Shown: positions 1 to 7,045 of the stretch, in pieces
How the letters are laid out: the number at the start of each line of letters is the position of its first letter
Numbering within the stretch: position 1 is the first letter of the stretch
Assembly: GCA_946479255.1 (NCBI GenBank)
Contig: CAMLFK010000065.1
Coordinates: 1 to 20,216 of the forward strand
Source: an uncultured Oxalobacteraceae bacterium
GTDB taxonomy: Bacteria; Pseudomonadota; Gammaproteobacteria; Burkholderiales; Burkholderiaceae
Direction: 5' to 3'
DNA length: 20,216 nt
Translations under genes and position numbers: made by a program
Notes under the pieces: model-generated
Seen by the model: only the letters and a program-made list of their open reading frames with translations
What the model was told of the DNA's origin: nothing
The model's database searches: none

Positions 1-2
1 CC

Positions 3-197
3 GATGACGATGAACTGGCCGAGCGGCTGGCCGAGTACCTGACCCTGGAGCGCCGCATGGACTACGACGGCGCCTTGGCCAGCCAGGTAGCGGGGCTGAC
101 GCTAGCTCAGGTGAACGCGGCGCTGCGGCGCTACCTGAAGCCGGCCGCCATCTCGGTGGTCAGCGCCGGCGACTTCGCGGCCAAGCCAGCCAAGTAG
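3..197 (+). CDS. M16-family zinc peptidase, C-terminal fragment
   Basis: The reading frame is open from the window edge and ends at TAG 195-197, giving the last 64 residues of a larger protein. The visible part (LAERLAEYLTLERRMDYDGALASQVAGLTLAQVNAALRRYLKP, then a short beta-like stretch ISVVSAGDF) resembles the C-terminal end of M16 (insulinase/pitrilysin-like) peptidases, where a helix ending in 'V..A..KYL.P' precedes a closing strand 'v.v..GD'. The catalytic HxxEH motif would lie upstream, outside the window, so activity cannot be judged. It converges on the minus-strand gene that ends at 210. The family call rests on this short tail only. Confidence 0.6.
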   Translation, partial: DDDELAERLAEYLTLERRMDYDGALASQVAGLTLAQVNAALRRYLKPAAISVVSAGDFAAKPAK

Positions 198-209
198 CCG
201 GGCAATGAG

Positions 210-653
210 TCAGGTGAACCAGACCAGCAGCGCGCAGGTCAGGCGCGAGTAGCCGTAGAACAGCAGGCCGGCCAGCACGCCGGTGAGCAGCGCGCCGTCC
301 CAGGCGCGGCGCGGGTAGTTCGCCCGGGTGCGTTCACGCACCGCGCGCGCATGCGGCCGCGCGGCGGAGGCGTACCACAGCACGAAGACGAAGAGGGAAA
401 TCCAGTCGGCCGGGCTGGCGCTGCTGCCCAGGCGTTCGGCGATGGCGTTGACGACGCCGTTGAAGACCATCACGATCAAGAGGGCGTTGAACCAGCGCCG
501 CGCCACGTCGGCCTTGGCCGGCTCGCCCAGCGCGGTCCAGTTATGAATGTGCAGCCAGGCGCCGAACAGCGGCGAGAAGGGCACGCTCCACAGGGTGATG
601 GCGGTCGGATTCCACAAGGCCGCCTGGCTTGGTTCGCTGCTTTTCGCTTGCAT
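210..653 (-). CDS. Uncharacterised integral membrane protein (147 aa)
   Basis: The start is the ATG at 653, preceded by AGGAG with good spacing; the open frame extends further upstream but without a ribosome site and across the terminator region of the next gene. The protein has about four hydrophobic segments (roughly residues 20-35, 55-72, 83-98 and 121-145). An N-terminal motif LWNPTAITLWSVPFSPLFGAW followed by NW.ALG looks like a conserved family signature, but I cannot name the family. A basic loop (residues 99-117, RPHARAVRERTRANYPRR) lies between the last two segments. It is downstream of the OmpA gene on the same strand, but a strong terminator separates them. Function is unknown; a role in the inner membrane is the only inference. 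Confidence 0.75.
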   Translation of the reverse strand: MQAKSSEPSQAALWNPTAITLWSVPFSPLFGAWLHIHNWTALGEPAKADVARRWFNALLIVMVFNGVVNAIAERLGSSASPADWISLFVFVLWYASAARPHARAVRERTRANYPRRAWDGALLTGVLAGLLFYGYSRLTCALLVWFT

Positions 654-730
654 GTATGTCTCCTGGAATTGTTGCGCTATGTAAATTACTATCGCGCTGA
701 GCTTCCAGAAGGCATTTGATTTACTGCAAA

Positions 731-768
731 CCCAAACAAAAAGCCGCCGGGTCTGCACCCGGCGGCTT
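731..768 (-). terminator. Rho-independent terminator of the OmpA lipoprotein gene
   Basis: A perfect 12-bp stem (arms 741-752 and 757-768, AAGCCGCCGGGT) with a 4-nt loop. Read on the minus strand it is followed by a T-rich run TTTGTTTGGG. It lies about 42 nt after the stop codon of the OmpA gene that ends at 810. Confidence 0.85.
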
Positions 769-809
769 CTGTTTGTTGCCTTTTCGAGACTAGGGTCTCG
801 TGTCCTGAG

Positions 810-1475
810 TTAGCCGCGGTTCGGCTCGGCAACGTAGATCTCGACGCGGCGGTTGCGCGCGCGGCCGGAATCGTCGTTGTTCGAGGCGATCGGCTCGCGT
901 TCGCCGCGGCCTTCGATCTGGATGCGGTTCGGCGACACGCCGCGCATGGACAGGTAGTCGCGGGTGCGTGCGGCGCGCTCGACCGACAGGGGCTGGTTGA
1001 CCGCGTCGGTGCCGGTGTTGTCGGTGTGGCCGACGATGGTCACGAAGGTCGCGCTGTTTTCTTGCAGTGTGCTGGCGAACTGTTCGAGCACGGGGCGGAA
1101 GTTCGGCTTGATGTCGGCACGGCCCGTATCGAAGGACACGTCAGCTGGTATGTTCAGTTTGAGGCGGTTGTCGGCAGTCTGCGTGACCTGGATGCCGGTG
1201 CCGCGCGTGGCTTGTTCCATCGCCTGTTTTTGTTTTTCCATGCGGTTCGACCAGATATTGCCGATCAGTGCGCCCGCGGCGCCGCCGATGACCGCGCCTT
1301 TGGCAGCGCGCTTGCCACCACCGTCACCGGTGGTGCCGCCAATGATTGCACCCAGGCCCGCACCGACGCCGGCGCCGGTGGCCGTGCCTTTTTGGGTTGG
1401 AGACATGTCCGCACAGCCGGTCGCGAGGGCGACCACGGTGATGCCGGCCAGGGTTTTCATTATGTTTTTCTTCAT
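810..1475 (-). CDS. OmpA-family lipoprotein with glycine zipper (YiaD-like)
   Basis: 221 aa, started at ATG 1475 because AGGAGA lies just upstream. Residues 1-21 form a lipoprotein-type signal (VALATGC, Cys at about 21). Residues about 33-75 are a glycine-zipper stretch (GAGVGAGLGAIIGG, then GAVIGGAAGALIGN), which may insert in or associate with membrane. Residues about 105-217 are an OmpA/MotB C-terminal domain with the peptidoglycan-binding signature GHTDNTGTDAVNQPLSVERA and the terminal NRRVEIYV. The architecture matches YiaD-type lipoproteins, which tether outer membrane to peptidoglycan. The gene has its own promoter (1548-1576) and an unusual repeated element in the leader, and ends in a strong terminator, so it is probably monocistronic. 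Confidence 0.9.
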   Translation of the reverse strand: MKKNIMKTLAGITVVALATGCADMSPTQKGTATGAGVGAGLGAIIGGTTGDGGGKRAAKGAVIGGAAGALIGNIWSNRMEKQKQAMEQATRGTGIQVTQTADNRLKLNIPADVSFDTGRADIKPNFRPVLEQFASTLQENSATFVTIVGHTDNTGTDAVNQPLSVERAARTRDYLSMRGVSPNRIQIEGRGEREPIASNNDDSGRARNRRVEIYVAEPNRG

Positions 1476-1496
1476 GGGTTTCTCCTAAAAATATGA

Positions 1497-1542
1497 ATCC
1501 GTTTCGCCGTCACGCCAGACTGGGCGCGACCGCGAAACGGAT
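1497..1542 (-). repeat. Inverted repeat in the ompA-like gene leader
   Basis: Perfect 11-bp inverted repeat: ATCCGTTTCGC at 1497-1507 and GCGAAACGGAT at 1532-1542, with a 24-nt spacer. It lies between the predicted promoter (1548-1576) and the ribosome site of the gene starting at 1475, so it can form a leader hairpin or be a dimer operator. A third copy of the core TCCGTTTCG is at 1559-1567, between the -35 and -10 boxes. It could alternatively end transcription of the small gene at 1577-1723. Confidence 0.6.
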
Positions 1543-1547
1543 CGGGC

Positions 1548-1576
1548 ATCATACGATGTCCGTTTCGTGCTTACAA
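1548..1576 (-). promoter_or_regulatory. Sigma70-type promoter for the OmpA lipoprotein gene
   Basis: On the minus strand TTGTAA (1571-1576) is followed by exactly 17 nt and TATGAT (1548-1553): 4/6 and 5/6 matches to the sigma70 consensus. It reads toward the start codon at 1475. The spacer carries one copy of CGAAACGGA, the element repeated in the leader. Confidence 0.6.
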
Positions 1577-1723
1577 CTATATGCCTCGCCCGCTGATCAG
1601 TTTTACCAGGATCATGATGACTGCAACGACCACGAGGATGTGGATGAAGCCGCCAACGGTGTAGGAAGTGACCAAGCCCAGCAGCCACAGGATGATGAGT
1701 ACGACAGCAATGGTATAGAGCAT
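1577..1723 (-). CDS. lmo0937-family small membrane protein (48 aa)
   Basis: A 48-residue protein MLYTIAVVLIILWLLGLVTS... with two hydrophobic segments (about 2-20 and 24-42) joined by a short YTVGG turn, and a basic tail KLISGRGI. This pattern and length match the lmo0937 family of tiny two-helix membrane proteins of unknown function. The ATG at 1723 has AGGA about 8 nt upstream; longer in-frame starts exist but would add a non-conserved polar extension and overlap the predicted promoter. The gene is preceded by a conserved palindrome-plus-minus-10 promoter (1803-1844) shared with other envelope genes here. These peptides are often stress-induced; that is family-level knowledge, not visible here. 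Confidence 0.85.
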   Translation of the reverse strand: MLYTIAVVLIILWLLGLVTSYTVGGFIHILVVVAVIMILVKLISGRGI

Positions 1724-1802
1724 GATGGTGTCCTCGGTGATTGTTATAGATGACTTCTTCAGTGACTTTTGCGGCGGGTTGAACTTCTCCCGTCGTGAAG
1801 CC

Positions 1803-1844
1803 AGTATGCATAGTCGCGTTATCTCATTCCGTACGTTGGCGTAC
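1803..1844 (-). promoter_or_regulatory. Palindrome-controlled promoter A (upstream of lmo0937-family gene)
   Basis: Palindrome GTACG-TTGG-CGTAC (1831-1844), then 22 nt, then the -10-like hexamer CATACT (1803-1808, minus strand) followed by GG. The predicted start of transcription is near 1796, about 72 nt before the ATG. The layout is the same as at five other minus-strand promoters in this window. Confidence 0.6.
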
Positions 1845-1894
1845 ATTAGGAATAACTTTTTTGTTCAGTTCACAATCTTGGACAACATTAACTC

Positions 1895-2551
1895 TTAGGC
1901 AGAACGCAGTGCGCCCTTGACGATCTTGACGCGGTCGCCCGCAGCCCAGCGCGGCGCGCTTTGCTGATGGAAGGTGCGCGCGCTGCCGTCGTCCAGGCGA
2001 ACCTTGATTTCGTAGCTGGTGGTGGCCTTCATATTGCCTTCGACCTGGTTGCCGACCACGGCGCCGCCTACCGCACCGGCCACGGTGGCCAGCTTGCGGC
2101 CATTGCCGCCGCCGATCTGGTTGCCCAGCAGGCCGCCCAGCACGGCGCCGCCGGCGGCGCCCAGGCCGCTGCCTTCGGCGCGTTGGGTGATGGCGCGGAC
2201 CGATTCCACATTGCCGCAGTTCGAGCACCAGTTGCTGGCGCGTTCAGGCTCGCGCTCCGGTGCGGGCTCGGCCTTGCGGGCCTTCGGCGCGGCGGCAGGC
2301 GGCAGTTCCGATGGCGCCAGGGCCAGTGCCGACGCGCTCATGCGCTTGTCCTCTTCTATCTTGGCCGACAGCGTGGCCTTGTCGTACTCGCTCAGCTTGC
2401 CGTCCTTGGCGTTGCCGCCGACGGAGGAGGGGAGCCAGCCCAGGATGGCGGCCGTGCCGACCAGGCAGAACAGGATGATCGCAATGGCCGCGATGATCAT
2501 GGCGGGATGATGGCTGCTGCTGCGCGGCGTGGGATTGACAGGTGTACTCAT
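1895..2551 (-). CDS. Glycine-zipper 2TM-domain membrane protein (218 aa)
   Basis: ATG 2551 was chosen (GGA about 10 nt upstream); a TTG four codons earlier has no ribosome site. Residues 17-40 are a single N-terminal transmembrane segment without a lipobox. A proline/charge-rich linker follows (about 80-107), then a CSNCG pair (Cys 109 and 112), then a glycine-zipper 2TM domain (about 129-170, GLGAAGGAVLGGLLGNQIGG...GAVGGAVVGNQV) and a C-terminal beta region (YEIKVRLDDGSARTF...GDRVKIV). The C-terminal half is clearly paralogous to the lipoprotein at 11819-12283. Proteins of this SlyB-like type act in envelope stress; the CxxC pair could bind metal or form a disulfide (inference). It has a palindrome promoter at 2603-2644 and is divergent from the Crp/Fnr gene. 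Confidence 0.85.
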   Translation of the reverse strand: MSTPVNPTPRSSSHHPAMIIAAIAIILFCLVGTAAILGWLPSSVGGNAKDGKLSEYDKATLSAKIEEDKRMSASALALAPSELPPAAAPKARKAEPAPEREPERASNWCSNCGNVESVRAITQRAEGSGLGAAGGAVLGGLLGNQIGGGNGRKLATVAGAVGGAVVGNQVEGNMKATTSYEIKVRLDDGSARTFHQQSAPRWAAGDRVKIVKGALRSA

Positions 2552-2602
2552 GATTTTTTCCAATTCTTTTTGTTGAAGTTATTGACTGCGGGGCATGGGC
2601 TC

Positions 2603-2644
2603 ATTCTCCGAGGGAACGACGGCGTCTTCCGTGCGTCACCGTAC
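2603..2644 (-). promoter_or_regulatory. Palindrome-controlled promoter G (glycine-zipper gene; divergent from Crp/Fnr gene)
   Basis: Palindrome GTGCG-TCAC-CGTAC (2631-2644), 22 nt, then GAGAAT (2603-2608, minus strand; 4/6 match to TATAAT). The predicted transcript start is near 2596, 44 nt before ATG 2551. The site is also about 150 nt upstream of the Crp/Fnr-family gene, so it could serve in its autoregulation. Confidence 0.55.
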
Positions 2645-2793
2645 ATACTTTGCCTATTATTGCCGCTACGCTGGTATGAAAATTGTTTGCAAATGTATCC
2701 GTGGTGTGTGCGCATGCCAGCTCAACGACCAACCAAGATTGCCGCGTTTTCCAACTTATGCATGATCACCGTCCACCTTTGCAGGACCGCCAG

Positions 2794-3525
2794 ATGAGCG
2801 TGATTTCCGCGCTCGAAGTCGATCCGCCGACAGGCAACCAGCTGCTGGCAGCCTTGCCTGCGGTCGATCTCGCCCGCCTGGCGCCGATGCTTGAGCCTGT
2901 CACCGTCGACGTGGGGGAGACCCTGTGCGAAGCGGGCGATTTGCTGCGCTTCATTTATTTTCCGCACGATTGCCTGATCTCGCTGCTCGGCGTTGCCGAG
3001 GGCCGCATGACGCTCGAGGTCGGCCTTGTGGGCCGCGAAGGCATGCTCGGTGCCACCGTGGCGCTGGGGCACGACACCGCCCAGGTGCGTGCGGTCGTGC
3101 AGCGCGCGGGCAGCGCCAGCCGCATGGACGGTGTAGCATTTCGTAACGAATTCACGCACAACCCGGCCTTGCAGCGGGTGCTGTACCGCTACACCGACAC
3201 TTTGCTGGCACAGGCCATCCAGATTGCCGTGTGCAGCCGCTTCCACGTACTGGAGGCACGTCTGGCGCGTTCGCTGTTGGTTACGCGGGACCGCCTGCAG
3301 TCGGACAAATTCCATCTGACGCACGAGTTCCTGGCGCATGCGCTGGGTGTGCGGCGGGTCGGCGTGACCAAGGCCGCGAGCGCCTTGCAGCAGCAGGGCT
3401 TGATCATTTACAGCCGGGGAAATATTGAGATTCTCGACGCGCATGGACTGGCTGCGGCGTCTTGCAAATGCTATGAGATTGTGAAGGATGCGGGGGCTAG
3501 TGCGTTGGCGACTGCGTTTGTTTAA
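2794..3525 (+). CDS. Crp/Fnr-family transcriptional regulator (243 aa)
   Basis: ATG 2794 is preceded by AGGA at suitable spacing; in-frame ATGs at 2683 and 2758 are less well supported. Residues about 20-140 form a cyclic-nucleotide-binding-type beta-roll (PMLEPVTVDVGETLCEAGDLLRFIYFP..., VGLVGREGMLG), followed by a long dimerisation helix and a C-terminal helix-turn-helix (about 175-205, LTHEFLAHALGVRRVGVTKAASALQQQGLI). The N-terminal cysteine cluster of FNR is absent, so it is not an iron-sulfur oxygen sensor of that type. The recognition helix (VRRVGVTKAA) lacks the R-E-x-x-x-R pattern of CRP and the E-x-x-S-R pattern of FNR, so a different DNA half-site is expected. The ligand is unknown. 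It is a candidate regulator of the GTRCG-N4-CGYAC sites found around it (inference). Confidence 0.9.
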   Translation: MSVISALEVDPPTGNQLLAALPAVDLARLAPMLEPVTVDVGETLCEAGDLLRFIYFPHDCLISLLGVAEGRMTLEVGLVGREGMLGATVALGHDTAQVRAVVQRAGSASRMDGVAFRNEFTHNPALQRVLYRYTDTLLAQAIQIAVCSRFHVLEARLARSLLVTRDRLQSDKFHLTHEFLAHALGVRRVGVTKAASALQQQGLIIYSRGNIEILDAHGLAAASCKCYEIVKDAGASALATAFV

Positions 3526-3528
3526 AGA

Positions 3529-3570
3529 TGTCATTCCCGGCGGATGGCCGCCCCCTTGGCGGGAATGACA
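3529..3570. repeat. Inverted repeat, REP-like or bidirectional terminator
   Basis: TGTCATTCCCG (3529-3539) and CGGGAATGACA (3560-3570) form a perfect 11-bp stem around a 20-nt GC-rich loop. It lies between the ends of two convergent genes (3525 and 3587). The 'TCATTCCCG...CGGGAATGA' core resembles a short dispersed repeat known from many proteobacterial genomes. On the minus strand it is followed by TCTTTAAAC, so it may also terminate transcription. Confidence 0.6.
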
Positions 3571-3586
3571 GCTTAGAGCTAACGGT

Positions 3587-3808
3587 TTATTTAGCTGGCT
3601 TGACCTGATTACCGATCACGCCGCCAACTGCCGCGCCGCCCACGGTACCTGCCGTGCTGCCGCCGGTCAGAACACCACCGATGACCGCACCGGCGCCTGC
3701 GCCGATCGCGGTGTTCTTATCCTGGGCCGACATGCTCGAGCAGCCGCCCAGGCCCAAGGCCAAGGTAGCAAGCGATGCGCCCGCTGCGATGTGTTGAATG
3801 GATTTCAT
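3587..3808 (-). CDS. Small glycine-zipper lipoprotein (73 aa)
   Basis: 73 aa with a strong ribosome site (AGGAGGT) before ATG 3808. A lipoprotein signal ends in LALGLGGC (Cys at 23). The rest is almost entirely a glycine zipper (AIGAGAGAVIGGVLTGG...VGGAAVGGVIGNQVKPAK), ending in the GNQV motif shared with the larger glycine-zipper proteins in this window. It lies 26 nt downstream of the BON lipoprotein on the same strand with no promoter space between them, so the two are probably one operon under promoter B. OsmB-like small lipoproteins have this composition. The molecular role is not known. Confidence 0.85.
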   Translation of the reverse strand: MKSIQHIAAGASLATLALGLGGCSSMSAQDKNTAIGAGAGAVIGGVLTGGSTAGTVGGAAVGGVIGNQVKPAK

Positions 3809-3834
3809 GGTGAGACCTCCTGTCTTATTAAGGA

Positions 3835-4146
3835 TTACTTCATGCGAATGTCGTTCTTGACCGACTGCACACCCTTGACGGAGCGAGCGACATTGGCGGC
3901 GGTGGCGATGCTGTCCTGCGAAGCGACGAAGCCGCTCAGCTGAACCACCCCTTTATAGGTTTCGACGTTGATTTCCGATACCTTCAGGGTGGGCTCATTC
4001 AAGATCGCTGCCTTTACGCCGGTGGTAATCACCGAATCATCGACATACTGGCCTACCGTTTCCGACTTCTCGTTGGTGGCACAGCCGACAACGGTGGTCA
4101 GCATCAGTGCAGCCAGCAGGGTCGATACGATTTTCAGGTTTTTCAT
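3835..4146 (-). CDS. BON-domain lipoprotein (103 aa)
   Basis: 103 aa; AGAGGA precedes ATG 4146. The signal peptide ends in a lipobox-like VVGC (Cys 22). Residues about 33-102 form one BON domain (DDSVITTGVKAAILNEPTLKVSEINVETYKGVVQLSGFV...ANVARSVKGVQSVKNDIRMK), the fold found in OsmY and thought to bind phospholipid surfaces in the periplasm. OsmY has two BON domains; this has one. It is a close paralogue of the protein at 13228-13539. It heads a two-gene unit with the small glycine-zipper lipoprotein and has palindrome promoter B (4212-4254) about 58 nt upstream. Confidence 0.9.
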   Translation of the reverse strand: MKNLKIVSTLLAALMLTTVVGCATNEKSETVGQYVDDSVITTGVKAAILNEPTLKVSEINVETYKGVVQLSGFVASQDSIATAANVARSVKGVQSVKNDIRMK

Positions 4147-4211
4147 GTTAGTCCTCTATGGTGGGGAATTGCTTAAGCGATCCGATGAGCGTTTGCCGCA
4201 TCGATGTCGCC

Positions 4212-4254
4212 AGCTTACCGCCAGCTCAGTCCGTAAGTCTGTACGTCAACGCAC
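4212..4254 (-). promoter_or_regulatory. Palindrome-controlled promoter B (BON lipoprotein operon)
   Basis: Palindrome GTACG-TCAA-CGCAC (4241-4254), 23 nt, then TAAGCT (4212-4217, minus strand) followed by GG. The same TAAGCTGG appears in promoter F. The spacing is one nucleotide longer than in the other copies. Confidence 0.55.
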
Positions 4255-4284
4255 ACACTGTTGACGAACTCTTACTCATCACTT

Positions 4285-6354
4285 TCAGCCTTTGGCGGGG
4301 AGGGTCTTGCCCGGTGGCGGCGCCACCGGTTTCACCTTGGCCTGGGCCAGCAATTTGCCGCAGGGGCTGTCCGCGCCGGGACCTGCGTTGATCAGCGGCA
4401 GCAGGGCAGCCGCCGGTGCCGCCAGGCCCAGCGCAATCGCGCCGCCGGCCTTCAAGGCCAGCACCCCCTTGTCGATGCTCACATCAGGCTTGCCGAAGCT
4501 GCCGCGCACATACAAAGGCGCGCGCAGCGAGAAGATGCGCAGGCCCTTGGTCTGCGGGCGCAGGGTCAGGTCCATCCGTTCGTTGGCCAGGTTGATGCTG
4601 CCGCTCACTGTGATCACGGCTTCGTCGGTATCGACCACGAATACGCGCGTCTGCATGAGGCCCTTGGTCACGCCGAAGTCGGTGGCCATGCAGTTGAGCT
4701 GGATCTGCTTGTCGCCGAACAGTTTGGTGAGCACGATGTTGCCGACGTTAAGGCCCATCTGTTCCAGCAAAAGCTTGCTGACCGAGCCCTGGTTGATCAG
4801 GGTCTTGATCTCGCCGTTCGATGCCGCCAGCAAGGAGGCAACCGAATTGCCGGTGGCCGACAGCTGCGCGTCGCCATTGATCTCGCCGACCGTGGCCTGC
4901 AGTTTTTCAATGGCCGGGAACAGGTCCTTGATGCGGATGTGGCGCGCAGTCACTTTGGCGGTGGCGCGGATGGCATTCTTGCCTTCACGCCCGCTACCGT
5001 CGAGCTCGATGTTCGAGCTCAGGTTGCCGCCCGCCATGTCGAAGTTTAGCGGCGCCAATGTCAGCACACCATTCTTGAGGATCAGGTGGGCGCTGAGCTT
5101 TTTGATCGGCAGGGTTTTGTCGCGGATGATGCGCTCGGCCGAATACTTGACGTCGGCATCGATCGCAGTCCAGCGCTCGGTGCGGAAGGTTTCGACCGGC
5201 AGCACCTTGCCTTCCGGCTGCACCGCTTCGACGCCGCGCGCCTGTTTGCTGGCATTCGAGTCGGCACCGATCAAGGGAGCCAGGTCGGAAAACTGCAGCA
5301 GCCTGGAGGCGACGTTGCCGCTCAGCCTGGGACGTGGCTCGCCGGTGCGGAACTCCAGCTTGCCGCCGATGTCGCTCGAACCGACTTTGCCGGTGAAGCG
5401 GTCGTAAGTCCAGTGGCTGCTGTCGTCGCCGATGGCGCCCAGCAAGCGCCCTTCGGTGCGGAATGCCGGCGTCTCGGGCAGCAGGATGCCGGTATAAGGG
5501 AACAGGCGCGCCATGCTGGGCCCGGCCAGTTTGAGGCGCAGGTCGAGTGCGGCCAGCTGGGCCGGCTTGGTCACCGTGCCTTCGACCGCCATGCTGACGC
5601 TGCCGGCGCGCACGTCGGCCTTGATGGGGAAGGGCGTGGTCTGCTGCTTGAGCGACAGCACCGCGCCGGCCTTGCCGTTGCCGGTAAGCGGCGCGCCGTT
5701 GTAGTTGCCGCGCAGCTTCCAGCTCACGCCATAGGTCGGATCGGCATTGAGGGTATCGATGTTGGCCGTCGCCTCGGACTTGGTGAGCGCATCCTTAATG
5801 TGCACTACGCCCTTGGTGAGGACGATGCGTTCCAGGTCGAGTTCCCAGGGCGACTGCTTTTCTTTCTTCTCAAAAGTCCAGTTGTTGCTGCCGTCCTTGG
5901 CGCGCATCAGGTCGACCGTGGGCGACTGAAAACGCAGCACCGGGATGGCAATGCGCTTGTCGAGCAGGGCAAGCGGCTTGAGCGAGAACGAGAACTGCTC
6001 GACGCTGGCCATGTCGCCTTCCTGCATGCCGGCCGGATTGCCGACGTGGACGTCGTTGGCCACCAGGTGCGGCCAGGGAATGTAGTCGCGCCAGGTCTTG
6101 TCGTGGGCGATCGCGTTGGCGGGCTTTTCCCAGGTCAGCGACAAGTTGCCGGCGATCTCGAAGGGGCGGCCGATGGCTTCGCTGGTGCGCTCGTTGAGCC
6201 AGGGCCGCGCCTTGTTCCAGTCATAGGTGAGCAGCACGGCCAGGGCGATGCCGATCAGGGCGGTCAGCGTGCCGGCAATGGCGAGCGTGATCTTGAGGCC
6301 GCGCCTTGGTGGTTTGCGTGGCTGGCGGCCGGGGCTGGCGCTTGCTTGGGTCAT
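4285..6354 (-). CDS. AsmA-family protein (689 aa)
   Basis: 689 aa, with GGAAGGA before ATG 6354. After a basic proline-rich cytoplasmic start (QPRKPPRRG) there is one transmembrane anchor (about residues 20-44), then the AsmA N-terminal motif (NERTSEAIGRPFEIAGNLSLTW) and a long beta-rich periplasmic body. The C-terminal part (about 440-640: LNFDMAGGNLSSNIELDG..., MDLTLRPQTKGLRIFSLRAPLYVRGSFGKPDVSIDKG) is the classic AsmA C-terminal region. The AsmA/TamB/YhdP group forms grooved bridges across the periplasm and is tied to phospholipid transport and outer-membrane homeostasis; the specific role of this member is inference. It is transcribed from palindrome promoter F and is divergent from the DUF4398/OmpA pair, which has its own related site. 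Confidence 0.9.
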   Translation of the reverse strand: MTQASASPGRQPRKPPRRGLKITLAIAGTLTALIGIALAVLLTYDWNKARPWLNERTSEAIGRPFEIAGNLSLTWEKPANAIAHDKTWRDYIPWPHLVANDVHVGNPAGMQEGDMASVEQFSFSLKPLALLDKRIAIPVLRFQSPTVDLMRAKDGSNNWTFEKKEKQSPWELDLERIVLTKGVVHIKDALTKSEATANIDTLNADPTYGVSWKLRGNYNGAPLTGNGKAGAVLSLKQQTTPFPIKADVRAGSVSMAVEGTVTKPAQLAALDLRLKLAGPSMARLFPYTGILLPETPAFRTEGRLLGAIGDDSSHWTYDRFTGKVGSSDIGGKLEFRTGEPRPRLSGNVASRLLQFSDLAPLIGADSNASKQARGVEAVQPEGKVLPVETFRTERWTAIDADVKYSAERIIRDKTLPIKKLSAHLILKNGVLTLAPLNFDMAGGNLSSNIELDGSGREGKNAIRATAKVTARHIRIKDLFPAIEKLQATVGEINGDAQLSATGNSVASLLAASNGEIKTLINQGSVSKLLLEQMGLNVGNIVLTKLFGDKQIQLNCMATDFGVTKGLMQTRVFVVDTDEAVITVSGSINLANERMDLTLRPQTKGLRIFSLRAPLYVRGSFGKPDVSIDKGVLALKAGGAIALGLAAPAAALLPLINAGPGADSPCGKLLAQAKVKPVAPPPGKTLPAKG

Positions 6355-6403
6355 GGCAATCCTTCCGGTGAGCGAAGTAGGTTCATCGTCTTATGTCCGG
6401 CCC

Positions 6404-6445
6404 AGCTTAACGTATTGGGATGCCCACGTGTGTGCGCTCACGCAC
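6404..6445 (-). promoter_or_regulatory. Palindrome-controlled promoter F (AsmA gene)
   Basis: Palindrome GTGCG-CTCA-CGCAC (6432-6445, + strand reading), then 22 nt on the minus strand and TAAGCT (6404-6409) followed by GG. The transcript would begin near 6397, 42 nt before ATG 6354. Confidence 0.6.
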
Positions 6446-6527
6446 CGAGCTCCGGCGGGCAGGATTGTGCCGCAAGCGGGAGGGGATGCGGAGTTTTTGT
6501 GGCCATTGTTTTCAAAACATATGCTAT

Positions 6528-6569
6528 GTGCGTCAGCGAACCGATCTTGCCAAAGAATCAGCATATAAC
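6528..6569 (+). promoter_or_regulatory. Palindrome-like promoter H (DUF4398 lipoprotein and OmpA genes)
   Basis: GTGCG-TCAG-CGAAC (6528-6541) differs from the GTRCG-N4-CGYAC consensus at one base. Exactly 22 nt later comes TATAAC (6564-6569), a 5/6 match to the -10 box. The transcript would start near 6576, 27 nt before ATG 6603. It is the only plus-strand member of the set. Confidence 0.55.
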
Positions 6570-6602
6570 CTTACTACGACATCACAAAATGGAGAAGAAA
6601 CG

Positions 6603-6980
6603 ATGACTACCGAATTCAAACTGCTGAGCAAAGCCCTGTGCGCCGCAGCTGTGTTGTCGCTGGCCGCTTGCGCCAGCTCACAAAAAGCGCCCGCCACGGC
6701 AGACGTTGCCGTATCGAAGAATGCGGTTGAGAACGCCGTCAGCGCCGGTGCGGCTGACCTGGCGCCTGTCGAGATCACCTCGGCACGCGAGAAGATGCTG
6801 CGCGCTAACCAGGCGCTTGCCGCCAAGGACTATGCGCTGGCACGCGACCTGGCGACCCAGGCCCAGGCTGACGCCAAGCTGGCCCAGAGCAAGGCCAACT
6901 CGGCCAAGGCGACCGCCGCCGCCAATGCATTGCAGGACGACTTGCGCGTGTTGCGTGAAGAGGTCGACCGCAACAAGTAA
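6603..6980 (+). CDS. DUF4398-domain lipoprotein (125 aa)
   Basis: ATG 6603 follows GGAGAAG at good spacing, whereas the longer open frame runs through the promoter. The lipoprotein signal ends in LSLAAC (Cys about 20). The mature part is an Ala-rich helical hairpin (DLAPVEITSAREKMLRANQALAAKDYALARDLATQAQADAKLAQSKANSAKATAAANALQDDLRVLREEV), the usual form of DUF4398 proteins, with a TPR-like 'A.DY..A..LA.QA..DA.LA' repeat. It is followed 65 nt later by an OmpA lipoprotein whose N-terminal half is of the same type; such DUF4398-OmpA pairs are common neighbours. It probably acts at the outer membrane's inner face. Promoter H lies directly upstream. Confidence 0.88.
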   Translation: MTTEFKLLSKALCAAAVLSLAACASSQKAPATADVAVSKNAVENAVSAGAADLAPVEITSAREKMLRANQALAAKDYALARDLATQAQADAKLAQSKANSAKATAAANALQDDLRVLREEVDRNK

Positions 6981-7045
6981 CAAGTAATTGCAACGCCAAA
7001 ATGATTCAGCGCCCCATGCGCCCACAAGAAAAAAGGAATATTGCG

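Noticed and set aside
328..341. Exact GTGCG-TTCA-CGCAC match inside the 147-aa membrane protein gene
   Set aside because: It encodes V-R-E-R-T in frame, and lies well inside a coding region. Treated as a chance match and not counted among the promoter sites.
5086..6606. Long open frame on the plus strand opposite the AsmA gene
   Set aside because: It is the antisense shadow of a GC-rich gene: no ribosome site, low-complexity composition, and AsmA domains are clear on the other strand.
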